From Empedobacter sedimenti (lineage in GTDB: Bacteria > Bacteroidota > Bacteroidia > Flavobacteriales > Weeksellaceae): 64,000 bases of DNA. The stretch lies in the NCBI RefSeq assembly GCF_030005555.1, contig NZ_JASCQG010000001.1:124001-188000 (forward strand), in the 5' to 3' direction. The notes under the pieces are model-generated. The model was given only the letters and a program-made list of their open reading frames with translations. It did no database searches and had not been told where the DNA came from. Below, piece by piece: positions 1-8,179 of the stretch (its first letter is position 1; each line of letters opens with the position of its first letter). The position numbers were made by a program, and so were the translations under genes.

Positions 1-2
1 AA

Positions 3-245
3 TATGAAAAGGATTGGGTAGGACATGTTGGAATGGAACGTGTGTTAAAACATTGGGAAACACAAGCCGAAAATCAAGACATTCGTTGGATGGATGATGA
101 TGTAAAGAAGGTGTTGTTAGAAATGTTTGAGTTACAAAGAGCTTATCTGAATGAGTTGAATAAAGACTCCGAAATTAACGAAGAAATCATTCGCCAACAA
201 ATCCATCAAATTGATTTAGAAGAAGAAAGAATACGATATATTTAA
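3..245 (+). CDS. C-terminal fragment of a probable CPA1-type Na+/H+ antiporter
   Basis: The reading frame is open through the left edge of the window, so this is the 3' end of a longer gene; the internal ATG at 33 need not be a start. The visible 80 residues are hydrophilic, charged and helical. The last stretch (KVLLEMFELQRAYLNEL, then an NEEIIRQQ segment and the ending DLEEERIRYI) resembles the cytoplasmic tail of CPA1 Na+/H+ antiporters, which end in a similar EVLRR...LDLEE helix. No membrane segment is inside the window, so the family call is an inference from the tail only. The gene converges on the leftward gene at 314 across a shared terminator. Confidence 0.5.
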   Translation, partial: YEKDWVGHVGMERVLKHWETQAENQDIRWMDDDVKKVLLEMFELQRAYLNELNKDSEINEEIIRQQIHQIDLEEERIRYI

Positions 246-276
246 TTAAAGTAAAGCTTTATATAAGCTATATAAT

Positions 277-311
277 AAAAAGAGAATAAGTAATTTACAT
301 ATTCTCTTTTT
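277..311. terminator. Bidirectional intrinsic terminator
   Basis: Inverted repeat with 12-base arms (277-288 and 300-311), an 11-base loop and A/T runs on both outer sides. It sits between convergent genes ending at 245 and 314, so it can serve both. Confidence 0.75.
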
Positions 312-313
312 GT

Positions 314-1141
314 TTAATTATTAATAATGTCTTTTGTTATTACTTTGGTGTTGTTGGGTTTGTTTCCATATAAAAAATCGAGATAAATTTTACTATATGA
401 GTTAAAAATTTGTAATAATTTAAAATAATTTACATCATTCAATTGTATATTATTTTCTGTGTTATTTAAAGCACTATCGATAAAATCTCTAATCTTAAAC
501 TTCGGAATTTTGAGATCATTTGTAAAATAATCATCTCCAAAATAGTTTTTGATTTTAGTAATTTTATCATATCTCGTTTCGTAATCAATCAGAGTTTTTC
601 GCTGTTTTGCTTTACCAGAAAGAACATCAAATATTCTTCCGACATCTAAACGTGTTAACGAAATATCGCCTCCTAATAAACCAGCCTTTAAAGCTGATGT
701 ATCTTTGATTGGTTTCAAATCAGGATTAACTCCTAAACTTGCATATAATTTGGTAATTGCGTCTTGCTTTTTACCATTTTTTACATCTTTTTCAAGAATT
801 CCAGTTAATTTTTGTCCAATTACTGCAGTTCCTAACTGAATAACTTGTGGCGCAAGATGAACTACAATTGTTGGTTTTTGAAATAGATTTTGTCGTAAAA
901 TGATATTTCTATTTTCATACCAATCTGACTGAAATTTTAGTGTGTCGTTTGCTTGTGCTTGAATAAAAAATGTACCAGCAAAGTTAGAGATTGTAGTATG
1001 TTTTGTTCTTAAATTGGTTACATAAATTCCTTCCGCATTATCTTCAGAATTATCAATAATAATATTTCCTTGAATCCATTTTTCTTGTGCAAAAATAAAT
1101 TGTGAGAGTAATATAAGCGCGAATGTAAAGAATGATTTCAA
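314..1141 (-). CDS. Secreted protein with carboxypeptidase-like regulatory domain (paralogue 1)
   Basis: A 275-residue protein that starts with a clear signal peptide (MKSFFTFALILLSQFIFAQ, cleavage after FAQ). Residues about 20-115 (GNIIIDNSEDNAEGIYVTNL, then TTISNFAGTFFIQAQANDTL and the LGTAVIG strand) follow the CarboxypepD_reg-like beta-sandwich pattern common in Bacteroidota envelope proteins. The remaining part is a family-specific alpha-rich C-terminus. It has no catalytic motif, so it is probably a structural or interaction protein of periplasm or outer membrane. It is a paralogue of the next gene, 98 bases away on the same strand; both share the LGTAV.G motif and the order of domains. 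Function unknown. Confidence 0.75.
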   Translation of the reverse strand: MKSFFTFALILLSQFIFAQEKWIQGNIIIDNSEDNAEGIYVTNLRTKHTTISNFAGTFFIQAQANDTLKFQSDWYENRNIILRQNLFQKPTIVVHLAPQVIQLGTAVIGQKLTGILEKDVKNGKKQDAITKLYASLGVNPDLKPIKDTSALKAGLLGGDISLTRLDVGRIFDVLSGKAKQRKTLIDYETRYDKITKIKNYFGDDYFTNDLKIPKFKIRDFIDSALNNTENNIQLNDVNYFKLLQIFNSYSKIYLDFLYGNKPNNTKVITKDIINN

Positions 1142-1239
1142 TTGTTTTTTTATTTATTTCTGATACGAAGATAAGTCTTAAAAAAATAATGTTGAATATG
1201 TTAACGTTTGTTGGCTAAAGTTTAAAATTCTCTTAAGAT

Positions 1240-2004
1240 TTATTGTTTTAGATTTTGATTTAGTTCTGTCAAATATTGTTTTGCAAACGGTTCTAAATCA
1301 ATCATAATCGTTTCAAATTGACGACCAATCACTTTTTCTCTTAATGGATAGCGATCGCTTGTGTAATAAAGAAATTCTTCAATTTTATATTCAGGTATAT
1401 GCAATTCTTCTGTATAAAATGTAAGCGGATAGTAATGTTTAACTTCTTGAATTAAAGAAGCTTTTGTCTCATAATTTCGAACGCGACGCTGATCACGATA
1501 AAAACCATTCATGTGTCCAATTAATCGAACAGGATTTAATAAATCCATTGGTTTGAACTTCGCTATATCTCTTTTTGGCTCTAAATCTCGCAAACGTTGA
1601 TCTAAACCAATTCGATCATACAAATCCGTTTTACTATCTCGTTGTCCATTTTTCCCAAATTTATCTCCAACAACAGCTGTTCCTAATTCTATGGTTTCTA
1701 TGTTAAGATGAGCTTGTAAAAATCCTTTGGTGTAAATAGCTTGATTGATGACAATTTTGCGCGGAACTAAGAAATCAGCTTCAAATAAAATTGTATCTCC
1801 AATATTAGCTTGAATAGAGTAAAATCCAGAATAATTGGTGTATGTACGCGAATCTGAGCGTAAATTTTCGACTCTAATTCCTGCACTTGTTGATGTCATA
1901 TCTGCTCCTTCATCAATCAAAACAGATCCTGTTATCAGTTTACTTTGAGCAAAACCAATAACCGAAGCGAAAAGAAAAAGATAGATCAACAACTGTTTTT
2001 TCAT
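1240..2004 (-). CDS. Secreted protein with carboxypeptidase-like regulatory domain (paralogue 2)
   Basis: A 254-residue protein with signal peptide MKKQLLIYLFLFASVIGFAQ. Residues about 22-115 give the carboxypeptidase-regulatory-like sandwich (ITGSVLIDEG, SAGIRVENLRSDSR, TNYSGFYSIQANIGDTI, LGTAVVGDKFG). It aligns along its length with the 275-residue protein just downstream, including the IPEYKI.EF / IPKFKI.DF segment near the C-terminus, so the two are tandem duplicates. Its ATG lies immediately after the stop of the glycosyltransferase gene upstream (2005), suggesting co-transcription. Role unknown; an envelope location is inferred from the signal peptide. Confidence 0.75.
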   Translation of the reverse strand: MKKQLLIYLFLFASVIGFAQSKLITGSVLIDEGADMTSTSAGIRVENLRSDSRTYTNYSGFYSIQANIGDTILFEADFLVPRKIVINQAIYTKGFLQAHLNIETIELGTAVVGDKFGKNGQRDSKTDLYDRIGLDQRLRDLEPKRDIAKFKPMDLLNPVRLIGHMNGFYRDQRRVRNYETKASLIQEVKHYYPLTFYTEELHIPEYKIEEFLYYTSDRYPLREKVIGRQFETIMIDLEPFAKQYLTELNQNLKQ

Positions 2005-2892
2005 TTATCCTGTAATTTTTTGTTTCATTTTTGACCAACGATAATTTCGTATAAATTTCTCTTGTTCTTTGTTGACCATTTTTGGTGTATGATTAGATGA
2101 AGCTTCAAAAAAACCTTTCAAATAATACAAAACATAAGATGGTTTCTTTTTACGTAAAGCTAATTTTGTTCCTGCAATAAGTGTAATCCAAAAACCATAA
2201 CCCAATGCATAATAAGCTGAACCTTGCTTGTATAACGCAGATTTATTGTAACTAGCACCTGTAGGTTTTAGATGTTTTAGATGCAGAGATTCGTCCGTTA
2301 CAACTTTCCAGCCATAATATTTACACAATAATTCGTCTACCGTATCCCAGCCCATATGCGGACGCAAACCACCGATTTTATCGTAACAAGATTTTCTGTA
2401 AGCTTTGAAAGCTCCACGAATATGATCTTTATCCGTTAAACTTTCAATAATCCATTCGCCATTCTTCTCAATATAAGCAAAACCTCCAGCCATTGCAATT
2501 GATTCATCTTGATTAAAATGCTTCAAAATAGTTTCAAAATAGTTTGAAGGAATATCCAAATCTGCATCCAATTTTACGATAACATCATAATTAGGATCAA
2601 TTATTTCATAACCTTTTAGGAAAGCTTGTATTACTTTACTTCCTGGTTGATGTTCGCTTTTAGACAAAATATTACGAAGCTTAATGAACGAATATTTAGC
2701 ACAAAATTCTTCTACAATTTCTTGTGTTTTATCAGTTGAATGGTCGTTAACGACTACAACTTCATAAGGTAAAATAGTCTGATTTACAATTGCATTTAGT
2801 GTTACCGCTATAAAATCTTCTTCGTTATGAGCGGGTATAACAATGGTATATTTAGTAAGTAAAGTCTTTTTTTCGTTCTGCGTAAACGGCAT
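2005..2892 (-). CDS. Family 2 glycosyltransferase
   Basis: A 295-residue GT-A fold enzyme that would transfer a sugar from a nucleotide-sugar to a lipid or glycan at the cytoplasmic face. The N-terminus reads YTIVIPAHNEEDFI (nucleotide-binding strand), followed by EVVVVNDHSTDKT and the metal-binding DxD in VIVKLDADLDIP (about residue 110). A GWDTVDELL segment is the usual acceptor-side acidic motif. There is no transmembrane N-terminus; a hydrophobic stretch near residue 235-245 (GYGFWITLIAG) may associate with the membrane. Its start overlaps the end of the upstream methyltransferase by 41 bases, so the two are probably translated together in one glycan-modifying unit. Acceptor unknown. Confidence 0.85.
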   Translation of the reverse strand: MPFTQNEKKTLLTKYTIVIPAHNEEDFIAVTLNAIVNQTILPYEVVVVNDHSTDKTQEIVEEFCAKYSFIKLRNILSKSEHQPGSKVIQAFLKGYEIIDPNYDVIVKLDADLDIPSNYFETILKHFNQDESIAMAGGFAYIEKNGEWIIESLTDKDHIRGAFKAYRKSCYDKIGGLRPHMGWDTVDELLCKYYGWKVVTDESLHLKHLKPTGASYNKSALYKQGSAYYALGYGFWITLIAGTKLALRKKKPSYVLYYLKGFFEASSNHTPKMVNKEQEKFIRNYRWSKMKQKITG

Positions 2893-3385
2893 AATATCTT
2901 GGTGTAATACTTCTTAATAAAGGTCTAATTCCTAATTTTTTGGCAGGATGTGTCCATTTGTGACGATGAATAACTTCCCATCCAGCTTTTTCCATCAACA
3001 TATCAAATTGCCAATCTTCAAATTCGTGATAATGTACATCGCGAGGATCATTCTGATTTCTGTAAGCTGGCGAAAACCACAAACGCATCGGAATAGAAGC
3101 TAATAATTTATTACCTGGTAAATTTCTCAAAACTTCCATCGGATTAACCAAATGTTCTAAGATTTCTAAAGCTGTTACAAAGTTAGCATCATAATTTTGT
3201 AAATCCTTGTAATAATAGTCTAAATCGTCACCATTTGTATTTTTTACATCAAATCCGTTCTCTATCATCACTTCAGTAAAAGGATTTTTTACACCTAAAT
3301 CTAAAATCTTGTCTGTTGGTGTAGCAAATTTTTTTAATAAAGCCAACGTTTCGTTATATCTTTTTTGCGGGTATACTTTATACAT
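2852..3385 (-). CDS. Class I SAM-dependent methyltransferase (Methyltransf_23-like)
   Basis: A short 177-residue methyltransferase. Motif I is DKILDLGVKNPFTEVM (residues about 26-41), the acidic residue of motif II is in the GDDLDYYY region, and ANFVTALEILEHLVNP is the typical post-II helix of Methyltransf_23/11 enzymes acting on small molecules or glycan lipids. The ending (SITPRYYAVYAERKKDFTY) is basic and overlaps the downstream glycosyltransferase start by 41 bases. Tight pairing with a GT2 enzyme suggests methylation of a sugar or lipid in the same pathway; the substrate cannot be read from the sequence. Confidence 0.8.
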   Translation of the reverse strand: MYKVYPQKRYNETLALLKKFATPTDKILDLGVKNPFTEVMIENGFDVKNTNGDDLDYYYKDLQNYDANFVTALEILEHLVNPMEVLRNLPGNKLLASIPMRLWFSPAYRNQNDPRDVHYHEFEDWQFDMLMEKAGWEVIHRHKWTHPAKKLGIRPLLRSITPRYYAVYAERKKDFTY

Positions 3386-3475
3386 TTTTGTCGTCGTTTT
3401 CGAATGCTAAATTTAAACATCTATTTTTAATATTGTCTGTTTCTATTTTAAAATATTTTATTGCACATTTGCCAA

Positions 3476-3868
3476 ATGAATTTGTCGAAACATTATCGTT
3501 TACGAAACAACAATAAAGTTGAAGGATATGCAAAAGAAGTGAGTGGTGTAACTTATTTTAAGGGGTACAACGAATTTAAATGGCATCAAAATCCATTACT
3601 TTTTGACACAATAGATATTGGTGTAGATATTTTAGATAGAAGAAATAGACGATTATACACAAATGATATTGTAATGTATCGTGTTTCTAATAGACCATTC
3701 ATTCGTACAGGTTTTGTAGTTTATGAGCAAAATTCGAAGGAATTTGGTATTATAGATCAAGAAACCTATCATTTTACACCATTCTATTTGGACGATTTAT
3801 CTCTTTTTGATCATGATCGTTTAGAAATTATTTCACATTTGTTTTCAGTCAAAGAAAAGTCTAAATAG
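3476..3868 (+). CDS. YopX-like small protein of unknown function
   Basis: A 130-residue protein starting at ATG 3476 (MNLSKHYRLRN). A TTG at 3461 would add five residues, but a CACATTTG sequence resembling the -7 promoter box occupies 3464-3471, so the ATG is preferred and the message may be nearly leaderless. The centre (DTIDIGVDILDRRNRRLYTNDIV) resembles the stretch in phage YopX proteins that reads roughly TGLKDKNGKEIYEGDIV, i.e. a small beta-barrel. No phage genes are nearby, so this is probably a domesticated or chromosomal relative. Function unknown and family call tentative. Confidence 0.6.
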   Translation: MNLSKHYRLRNNNKVEGYAKEVSGVTYFKGYNEFKWHQNPLLFDTIDIGVDILDRRNRRLYTNDIVMYRVSNRPFIRTGFVVYEQNSKEFGIIDQETYHFTPFYLDDLSLFDHDRLEIISHLFSVKEKSK

Positions 3869-3938
3869 TTTTAGTTCGAATCTCTATTTAGGCATTATTA
3901 TTGATTTAAGCGTATCATAACCAATAAAATACACGATT

Positions 3939-4097
3939 ATGAGAAACTTAATTTCAATTGCTGCAGTCGTTCTGATTATTCTTTGGGCTGTAGGTTACTT
4001 TGGATTTGGAGAAGCAGTAGGAAGTTTTATCCACATATTACTCGTTTTAGCAATTATTGCGATACTCTATTGGATCATAACAGGAAGAAGACCATAA
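3939..4097 (+). CDS. Small two-helix membrane protein (lmo0937/DUF5670-like)
   Basis: A 52-residue protein, MRNLISIAAVVLIILWAVGY at the N-terminus, a GFGEAVGSF turn, then a second hydrophobic helix (HILLVLAIIAILYWI) and a basic end TGRRP. Two membrane helices joined by a Gly-rich turn match the small lmo0937/DUF5670 family, often stress-associated in Bacteroidota. It is followed three bases later by a strong terminator. No ribosome-binding site of the GGAGG type is visible, as usual in this phylum. Function unknown. Confidence 0.7.
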   Translation: MRNLISIAAVVLIILWAVGYFGFGEAVGSFIHILLVLAIIAILYWIITGRRP

Positions 4098-4101
4098 TCA
4101 T

Positions 4102-4130
4102 AAAAAATCTCCTCAAAAGGGAGATTTTTT
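4102..4130. terminator. Bidirectional intrinsic terminator
   Basis: Eleven-base arms 4102-4112 and 4120-4130 (AAAAAATCTCC pairing with GGAGATTTTTT), seven-base loop, T run on both strands. It ends the small membrane protein gene and the leftward gene ending at 4133. Confidence 0.85.
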
Positions 4131-4132
4131 AT

Positions 4133-4396
4133 TTATAAATTTTCCAACATCAAGATAATTTCACTTTCGATGCGTTGCATCATTTCAGGCGAAATTTCAA
4201 TTTGATGTTGTACATTTTCGATGGTATTATACGTCAATTCTCCCGTTTTCAAATTCAAATTATATTCAATTTGTCCTTCCCAAGAATTACTCGATTCATA
4301 AAATGAAACCATTTCAAAAGGCAATCTTGGCAAAAGTTCGCCAAAATGTTCTTCTAATTTGATTCGATTTTCTTGACTAATAGTTAGTTTTTCCAT
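4133..4396 (-). CDS. Hypothetical 87-residue protein
   Basis: Acidic 87-residue protein (MEKLTISQENRIKLEEHFGE) with amphipathic helices at both ends and a short beta region (SSNSWEGQIEYNLNLKTGEL) in between; no signal peptide and no membrane segment, hence cytoplasmic. Its ATG overlaps the last 13 bases of the upstream 364-residue gene, so the two are probably co-translated and functionally linked. I do not recognise a family. Confidence 0.65.
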   Translation of the reverse strand: MEKLTISQENRIKLEEHFGELLPRLPFEMVSFYESSNSWEGQIEYNLNLKTGELTYNTIENVQHQIEISPEMMQRIESEIILMLENL

Positions 4397-5478
4397 GATT
4401 TAATAATCATTGCATTAGCAGAAGTTTCGTAGAAAATTATCGCTAATAATTGTAAAAATTCAGCATGATTTAGTTTTCCTGCAACTACTTTTTCAATATC
4501 CGCTTCATAATATTCTTCAATCGTTTTAGTTATCAGGGCTTTAAAATTATCCAACGGAATATTTTGATCTTTCAATTCATTTAATAAATAATTATCCGAA
4601 GCTAAAAAGTCTGCACGAGTTCCGAAAATAGGAGATTTACGAATGTTCAAGGCATTGTGGAAAGTTTGCGAAATCAAAACACCACGTTCCAACTCTTCGA
4701 ATTCCCAACCTTTACGAACTCTTCTCGGATTATTTTCATAAAAAATATGGTTGTGAAAAGCGTGTACATGTTTCGCAATATCTGTGTTGGTATGTAAATA
4801 AAGGAACTGCAAAATTGAACTAAACAAATGGTTTGCGTTCAGATTTGCTGGATAATATGTGTACAATAATGGATAATGAAACAATGTTGTGTACAACGGT
4901 GAAAAACTATCAATAATATTTAAATTCAACACATTTATTGCTTCAAAATCTACTTTCTGATTTGTTTGATAATAATTAATTCCAGCCAAATAAATATCCT
5001 CATAACTCAATTCAAATTGATTAAGATACGCTCCAATTTGTTTGAAAAATGATGTATTTAAATTATGATTTGTAACTAATTTATATTGTTTATTTTCAAA
5101 TTTTTTAATAAAATCTAACTTAAACTCAGACTTTAAATTATCATTGATAACTTTATCAAAATCAAATGATTTCTTTCTAATTACATTGACATAAATTTCG
5201 TTGTATGTATAAATAATTTGCTTGATTGGTGCTGTGTCTAAAGCTTCAAAAGGATTGATGTCAGCATTTGGCGTAGCATACAACGTAAACAAACGACGAA
5301 ATTCTTGCTGAATCTTTCCTTCTTCCGCAAACATATTCATCAATTGATTGGTGTTCGCAGCAATAATACTTTCACCTAAAAAAAATAAAATACCAGCTTT
5401 CAAATCTTCATCAAAACCACATCTTTCAAGGGTTTGATCAAAATAAGTTTTGAATGGATTTTCAGGATTTTGGCTCAT
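4384..5478 (-). CDS. Hypothetical 364-residue protein
   Basis: Start chosen at ATG 5478 (MSQNPENPFKTYFDQTL); a 26-residue longer frame to 5556 would run into the aldo/keto reductase terminator at 5542-5569. The protein is soluble and mostly helical, with many aromatic residues and a HVHAFHNHIFYE histidine-rich stretch followed by NNPRRVRKGWEFEE, where conserved catalytic or binding residues might sit. No signal peptide or membrane helix. Overlaps the downstream 87-residue gene by 13 bases. I do not recognise the family and offer no function. Confidence 0.7.
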   Translation of the reverse strand: MSQNPENPFKTYFDQTLERCGFDEDLKAGILFFLGESIIAANTNQLMNMFAEEGKIQQEFRRLFTLYATPNADINPFEALDTAPIKQIIYTYNEIYVNVIRKKSFDFDKVINDNLKSEFKLDFIKKFENKQYKLVTNHNLNTSFFKQIGAYLNQFELSYEDIYLAGINYYQTNQKVDFEAINVLNLNIIDSFSPLYTTLFHYPLLYTYYPANLNANHLFSSILQFLYLHTNTDIAKHVHAFHNHIFYENNPRRVRKGWEFEELERGVLISQTFHNALNIRKSPIFGTRADFLASDNYLLNELKDQNIPLDNFKALITKTIEEYYEADIEKVVAGKLNHAEFLQLLAIIFYETSANAMIIKSWKN

Positions 5479-5541
5479 ATCGAATAATTTTATTTTATCA
5501 TTTAAAAAGTAAAAGTATTGATTTTTTAAAGATTTGAAACG

Positions 5542-5569
5542 AAAAAACCTCTGCAAAACAGAGGTTTTT
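5542..5569 (-). terminator. Intrinsic terminator of the aldo/keto reductase gene
   Basis: Stem AAAAACCTCTG / CAGAGGTTTTT closes a short loop (about 5543-5553 and 5559-5569), followed on the minus strand by Ts. It lies 31 bases past the reductase stop. Confidence 0.8.
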
Positions 5570-5600
5570 AAAATTTATTTTAGTGAATTCGTTTAACTTG

Positions 5601-6440
5601 TTAAAATTCAACCATTGAAGGATTCAATCCAGAAAAACCGTCAGCAGGCATTTCGTCAATCGCTTTTACATCTTCTGCACTCAATTTAAAATTATTTGAA
5701 GTCAAATTAGCTTCAATATTTTTTTCTGAAGAGGAGCGAGGAAGTGGTAAAATTTCTTTCGCCAAGCAATAATTAATACAAATTTGACCAACCGAAACAT
5801 TGTATTTATCTGCCAAAGAAACAATTAATTCGTTCTCCAAAATTCGTCCAGAACCCAATGGACTCCAGGCTTGTACTAGTAAATTGTGTTGTTTACAAAA
5901 ATCCACTAATTCTGGTTGCGAATGACCTGGATGAATCTCAATTTGATTAACCATAGGTTTGATTTCAGCCGTTTCAAATAAAGCTTCCAAATGATTGATA
6001 TTGAAATTACTTACACCAATAGCTTTTGCTTTTCCAGATTTGTAAATTTCCTCAAAAGCACGCCAAGTTCCGGCATTCAATTCTGCCCAATTATCAGGAA
6101 ATTGTGATTCATTTGCAGGCCAATGAATTAAATATAAATCCAAGTAATCTGTCTGTAAATCAGCTAAAGTTTGCTCAAATGCAGCCATTGCTTTTTCGTA
6201 TCCACGCTCAGTATTCCAACATTTAGACGTAATAAATAATTTGCTACGATCTACATTTTCAGCTTTTAGTACAGCACCAATTTCTTTTTCATTTTTGTAA
6301 ATTGTTGCCGTGTCAATATGTGTATATCCTTTTGCTAGTGCTATTTTTAGAGGTTCTGTAACTTTTTCACCTTCTAATAACCATGTTCCAAATCCGATTG
6401 CAGGAATTTCGATTCCGTTTGATAGTTTAAAGTTTTCCAT
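5601..6440 (-). CDS. Aldo/keto reductase
   Basis: A 279-residue NADPH-dependent oxidoreductase of the AKR superfamily, expected to reduce aldehydes or ketones in the cytosol. Start is the ATG at 6440 (MENFKLSNG); the frame extends three codons to a TTG. The catalytic tetrad is complete: D43 (HIDTATIY), Y48, K73 (FITSKCWN) and H106 (YLIHWP). The VSNFN and LPRSSSEKN motifs for cofactor pyrophosphate and 2'-phosphate are present. Length and sequence fit the AKR5/2,5-diketo-gluconate reductase type. It is monocistronic, with its own promoter and terminator. Natural substrate unknown. Confidence 0.92.
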   Translation of the reverse strand: MENFKLSNGIEIPAIGFGTWLLEGEKVTEPLKIALAKGYTHIDTATIYKNEKEIGAVLKAENVDRSKLFITSKCWNTERGYEKAMAAFEQTLADLQTDYLDLYLIHWPANESQFPDNWAELNAGTWRAFEEIYKSGKAKAIGVSNFNINHLEALFETAEIKPMVNQIEIHPGHSQPELVDFCKQHNLLVQAWSPLGSGRILENELIVSLADKYNVSVGQICINYCLAKEILPLPRSSSEKNIEANLTSNNFKLSAEDVKAIDEMPADGFSGLNPSMVEF

Positions 6441-6461
6441 TTTATTCAATATTTATAGATT

Positions 6462-6490
6462 CAAATTTATCTCAAAACAACCAATTTCAA
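6462..6490 (-). promoter_or_regulatory. Predicted promoter of the aldo/keto reductase
   Basis: On the minus strand: TTG at 6490-6488, 18-base spacer, TAAATTTG at 6469-6462, matching the Bacteroidota -33/-7 consensus. The box ends 21 bases before the chosen ATG. Confidence 0.6.
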
Positions 6491-6610
6491 TAATTAGTAG
6501 ACGTTAATTCTTATGTTAAAACTCATTTATAGAAATCTTAAATTTAATTGTTTGTTAATAAAATAGTTCTATATTTATTCTCGAAAAATGTTAGGTAAAA
6601 AGTTAGAAAA

Positions 6611-6913
6611 ATGACACAATTTACAGGTACGATTGAGGATTTTATGAATACACACGAAGAGTTTATCAATGCTTTGATTCTGAAAAAAATCAATCAACAA
6701 GTTGTATTAGATAAGAAAAATGCAGAAGATATTCAGCAAAATGAATTTATTCAACAAAAATTAGAAGATTTGAAAGAACATATGACTGATTTGTTCGAAA
6801 ATGAATTTGGTGATTGGGAAATTACAATGGATTTAGAATCTTTTGAGCAAGAATTTGATAAACATTTTCAAATTTCGAAGCAAGAATTAGAAGATAATGT
6901 GCTGTTGAAGTAA
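6611..6913 (+). CDS. Hypothetical 100-residue acidic protein
   Basis: A 100-residue, strongly acidic, all-helical protein (IEDFMNTHEEFINALILKK, KLEDLKEHMTDLFENEF, ESFEQEFDKHF). No signal peptide, no cysteines, no recognisable motif. It precedes the WYL regulator by 29 bases on the same strand and may share its transcript or be an independent small gene. TATATTTA at about 6570, one base off the -7 box, could be its promoter. Function unknown. Confidence 0.65.
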   Translation: MTQFTGTIEDFMNTHEEFINALILKKINQQVVLDKKNAEDIQQNEFIQQKLEDLKEHMTDLFENEFGDWEITMDLESFEQEFDKHFQISKQELEDNVLLK

Positions 6914-6942
6914 TTTATTTTAATATCTTCATTGGTTAGATT

Positions 6943-7845
6943 GTGAGAAAAACAATACCTATAATTCGTATAATTCGATTGGTACAATACATTAATGAAT
7001 GTAATATTAAGGAAATATTTCCTCTTAAAAAGGATATTATATCTCATATACAAAATCAGTTTCCTGATGAAATTTATAATATACAGCTGTTTAATCGAGA
7101 TAAAATAAAAATTAGAGAAGAATTAGGAATTGATTTAAAATGTAATAAAAAATATCAATATTATGTTGATGATTCGGATCAAGTTGGTTTGCTCGAGTCT
7201 TCTTTAGATTATTATGAGATGTTTTCTATTTTGACGCAAGCGAATGCATTGCCTGATATTTTTTTAATTTCAGACAGAAAACCATTAGGTTTAAATCAAA
7301 TTAACGATGTTGTTTCTCATATCAATAACAAACATGTTATTCAATTTAGTTATTCAAAATATGACACAAATGAGACAGAAGTACGTGTTATTGAGCCTTT
7401 GGTAATAAAAGAAAGTAAAGAACGCTGGTATATTATTGGAAATGATCATCAGTCGAATAAAGGTTTGCGAGCTTTTGGTTTTGACCGAATTTCTGCTGTT
7501 ACTTATTTTGGAATCAATTTCTCACCAAAATATACTATTGATGAAATTAAGGCTAAATATGATTCTTTATTTGCGATGTTTGACGCTGAAGATAAAGAAG
7601 TAGAGGAAATTGTATTGGAGTTTGATCAACGAGATGGAAATTATATCAATAGTTTTCCTATTCATCATTCTCAAGTTATTGAAAATATAGAAAATGGTGT
7701 TCGTGTAACTTTAAAATTAAAAACCACGCCCGATTTTGTAATGGAAATTATATCACGAGCATGGAGTTTAAAAGTAATTAGGCCAGTTAGTTTACGTTTA
7801 GAAGTTGCTGAAATTTTGAAAGATGCTCTTTTGAGAAATCAATAG
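6943..7845 (+). CDS. WYL-domain transcriptional regulator
   Basis: A 300-residue protein starting at GTG 6943; an in-frame TAG at 6937 leaves no earlier start. Residues about 1-60 are a degenerate winged-helix-like region (IIRLVQYINE, PLKKDIISHIQNQFP). Residues about 120-200 form the WYL domain: HVIQFSYSKYD, then RVIEPLVIKESKERWYIIG (the WYI is the WYL motif) and LRAFGFDRISAV. The last about 80 residues match the WCX extension. WYL proteins sense ligands, often nucleotides, and are frequent regulators of defence loci. It ends two bases from the convergent 105-residue gene. Confidence 0.85.
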   Translation: MRKTIPIIRIIRLVQYINECNIKEIFPLKKDIISHIQNQFPDEIYNIQLFNRDKIKIREELGIDLKCNKKYQYYVDDSDQVGLLESSLDYYEMFSILTQANALPDIFLISDRKPLGLNQINDVVSHINNKHVIQFSYSKYDTNETEVRVIEPLVIKESKERWYIIGNDHQSNKGLRAFGFDRISAVTYFGINFSPKYTIDEIKAKYDSLFAMFDAEDKEVEEIVLEFDQRDGNYINSFPIHHSQVIENIENGVRVTLKLKTTPDFVMEIISRAWSLKVIRPVSLRLEVAEILKDALLRNQ

Positions 7846-7847
7846 AA

Positions 7848-8165
7848 TTATTTAATCTTTTCATATTCAAACAAAATGAATTCTGAAACAGGTTTCCATA
7901 AAACAACTTTTCCATTGATGATATGGAATACTTTCGCGTGATTTTTTTCACCGAAATTTACCATTTGATTAAAATTGCTATCAAAATTTACAAGTTTTTC
8001 ACATTCATATTTCAGTCGATTTCTCGAAATTGGTTTTCCTTCCTTGTGTAATTCTAAATATTTTAAAAGGATTAGACTATTGATTTGAGTTTCTCCTTCT
8101 CGAAACCATTTTGGAACTCTTCTCTTTATTTTTTTTATTTCTTGTTCAGTCTTATCTAATAACAT
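7848..8165 (-). CDS. Hypothetical 105-residue basic protein, possible winged helix
   Basis: A 105-residue protein beginning MLLDKTEQEIKKIKRRVPKW. After a basic N-terminus, residues about 27-65 look like a helix-turn-helix arrangement (INSLILLKYLELHKEG, then RNRLKYECEKL), followed by a two-stranded wing-like end (AKVFHIINGKVVLWKPVSEF). That suggests nucleic-acid binding, by pattern only. It follows the 349-residue gene by 14 bases and is probably in its operon. It meets the WYL regulator tail to tail with two bases between the stops. Family not recognised. Confidence 0.6.
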   Translation of the reverse strand: MLLDKTEQEIKKIKRRVPKWFREGETQINSLILLKYLELHKEGKPISRNRLKYECEKLVNFDSNFNQMVNFGEKNHAKVFHIINGKVVLWKPVSEFILFEYEKIK

Positions 8166-8179
8166 CGTTTTATTTTTTT

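Noticed and set aside
5479-5556. Upstream extension of the 364-residue gene
   Set aside because: It runs through the terminator of the aldo/keto reductase gene.
6868-7053. Minus-strand 61-residue frame overlapping the WYL regulator start
   Set aside because: It overlaps both the acidic 100-residue gene and the regulator, has AT-rich low-complexity content and no family signal.
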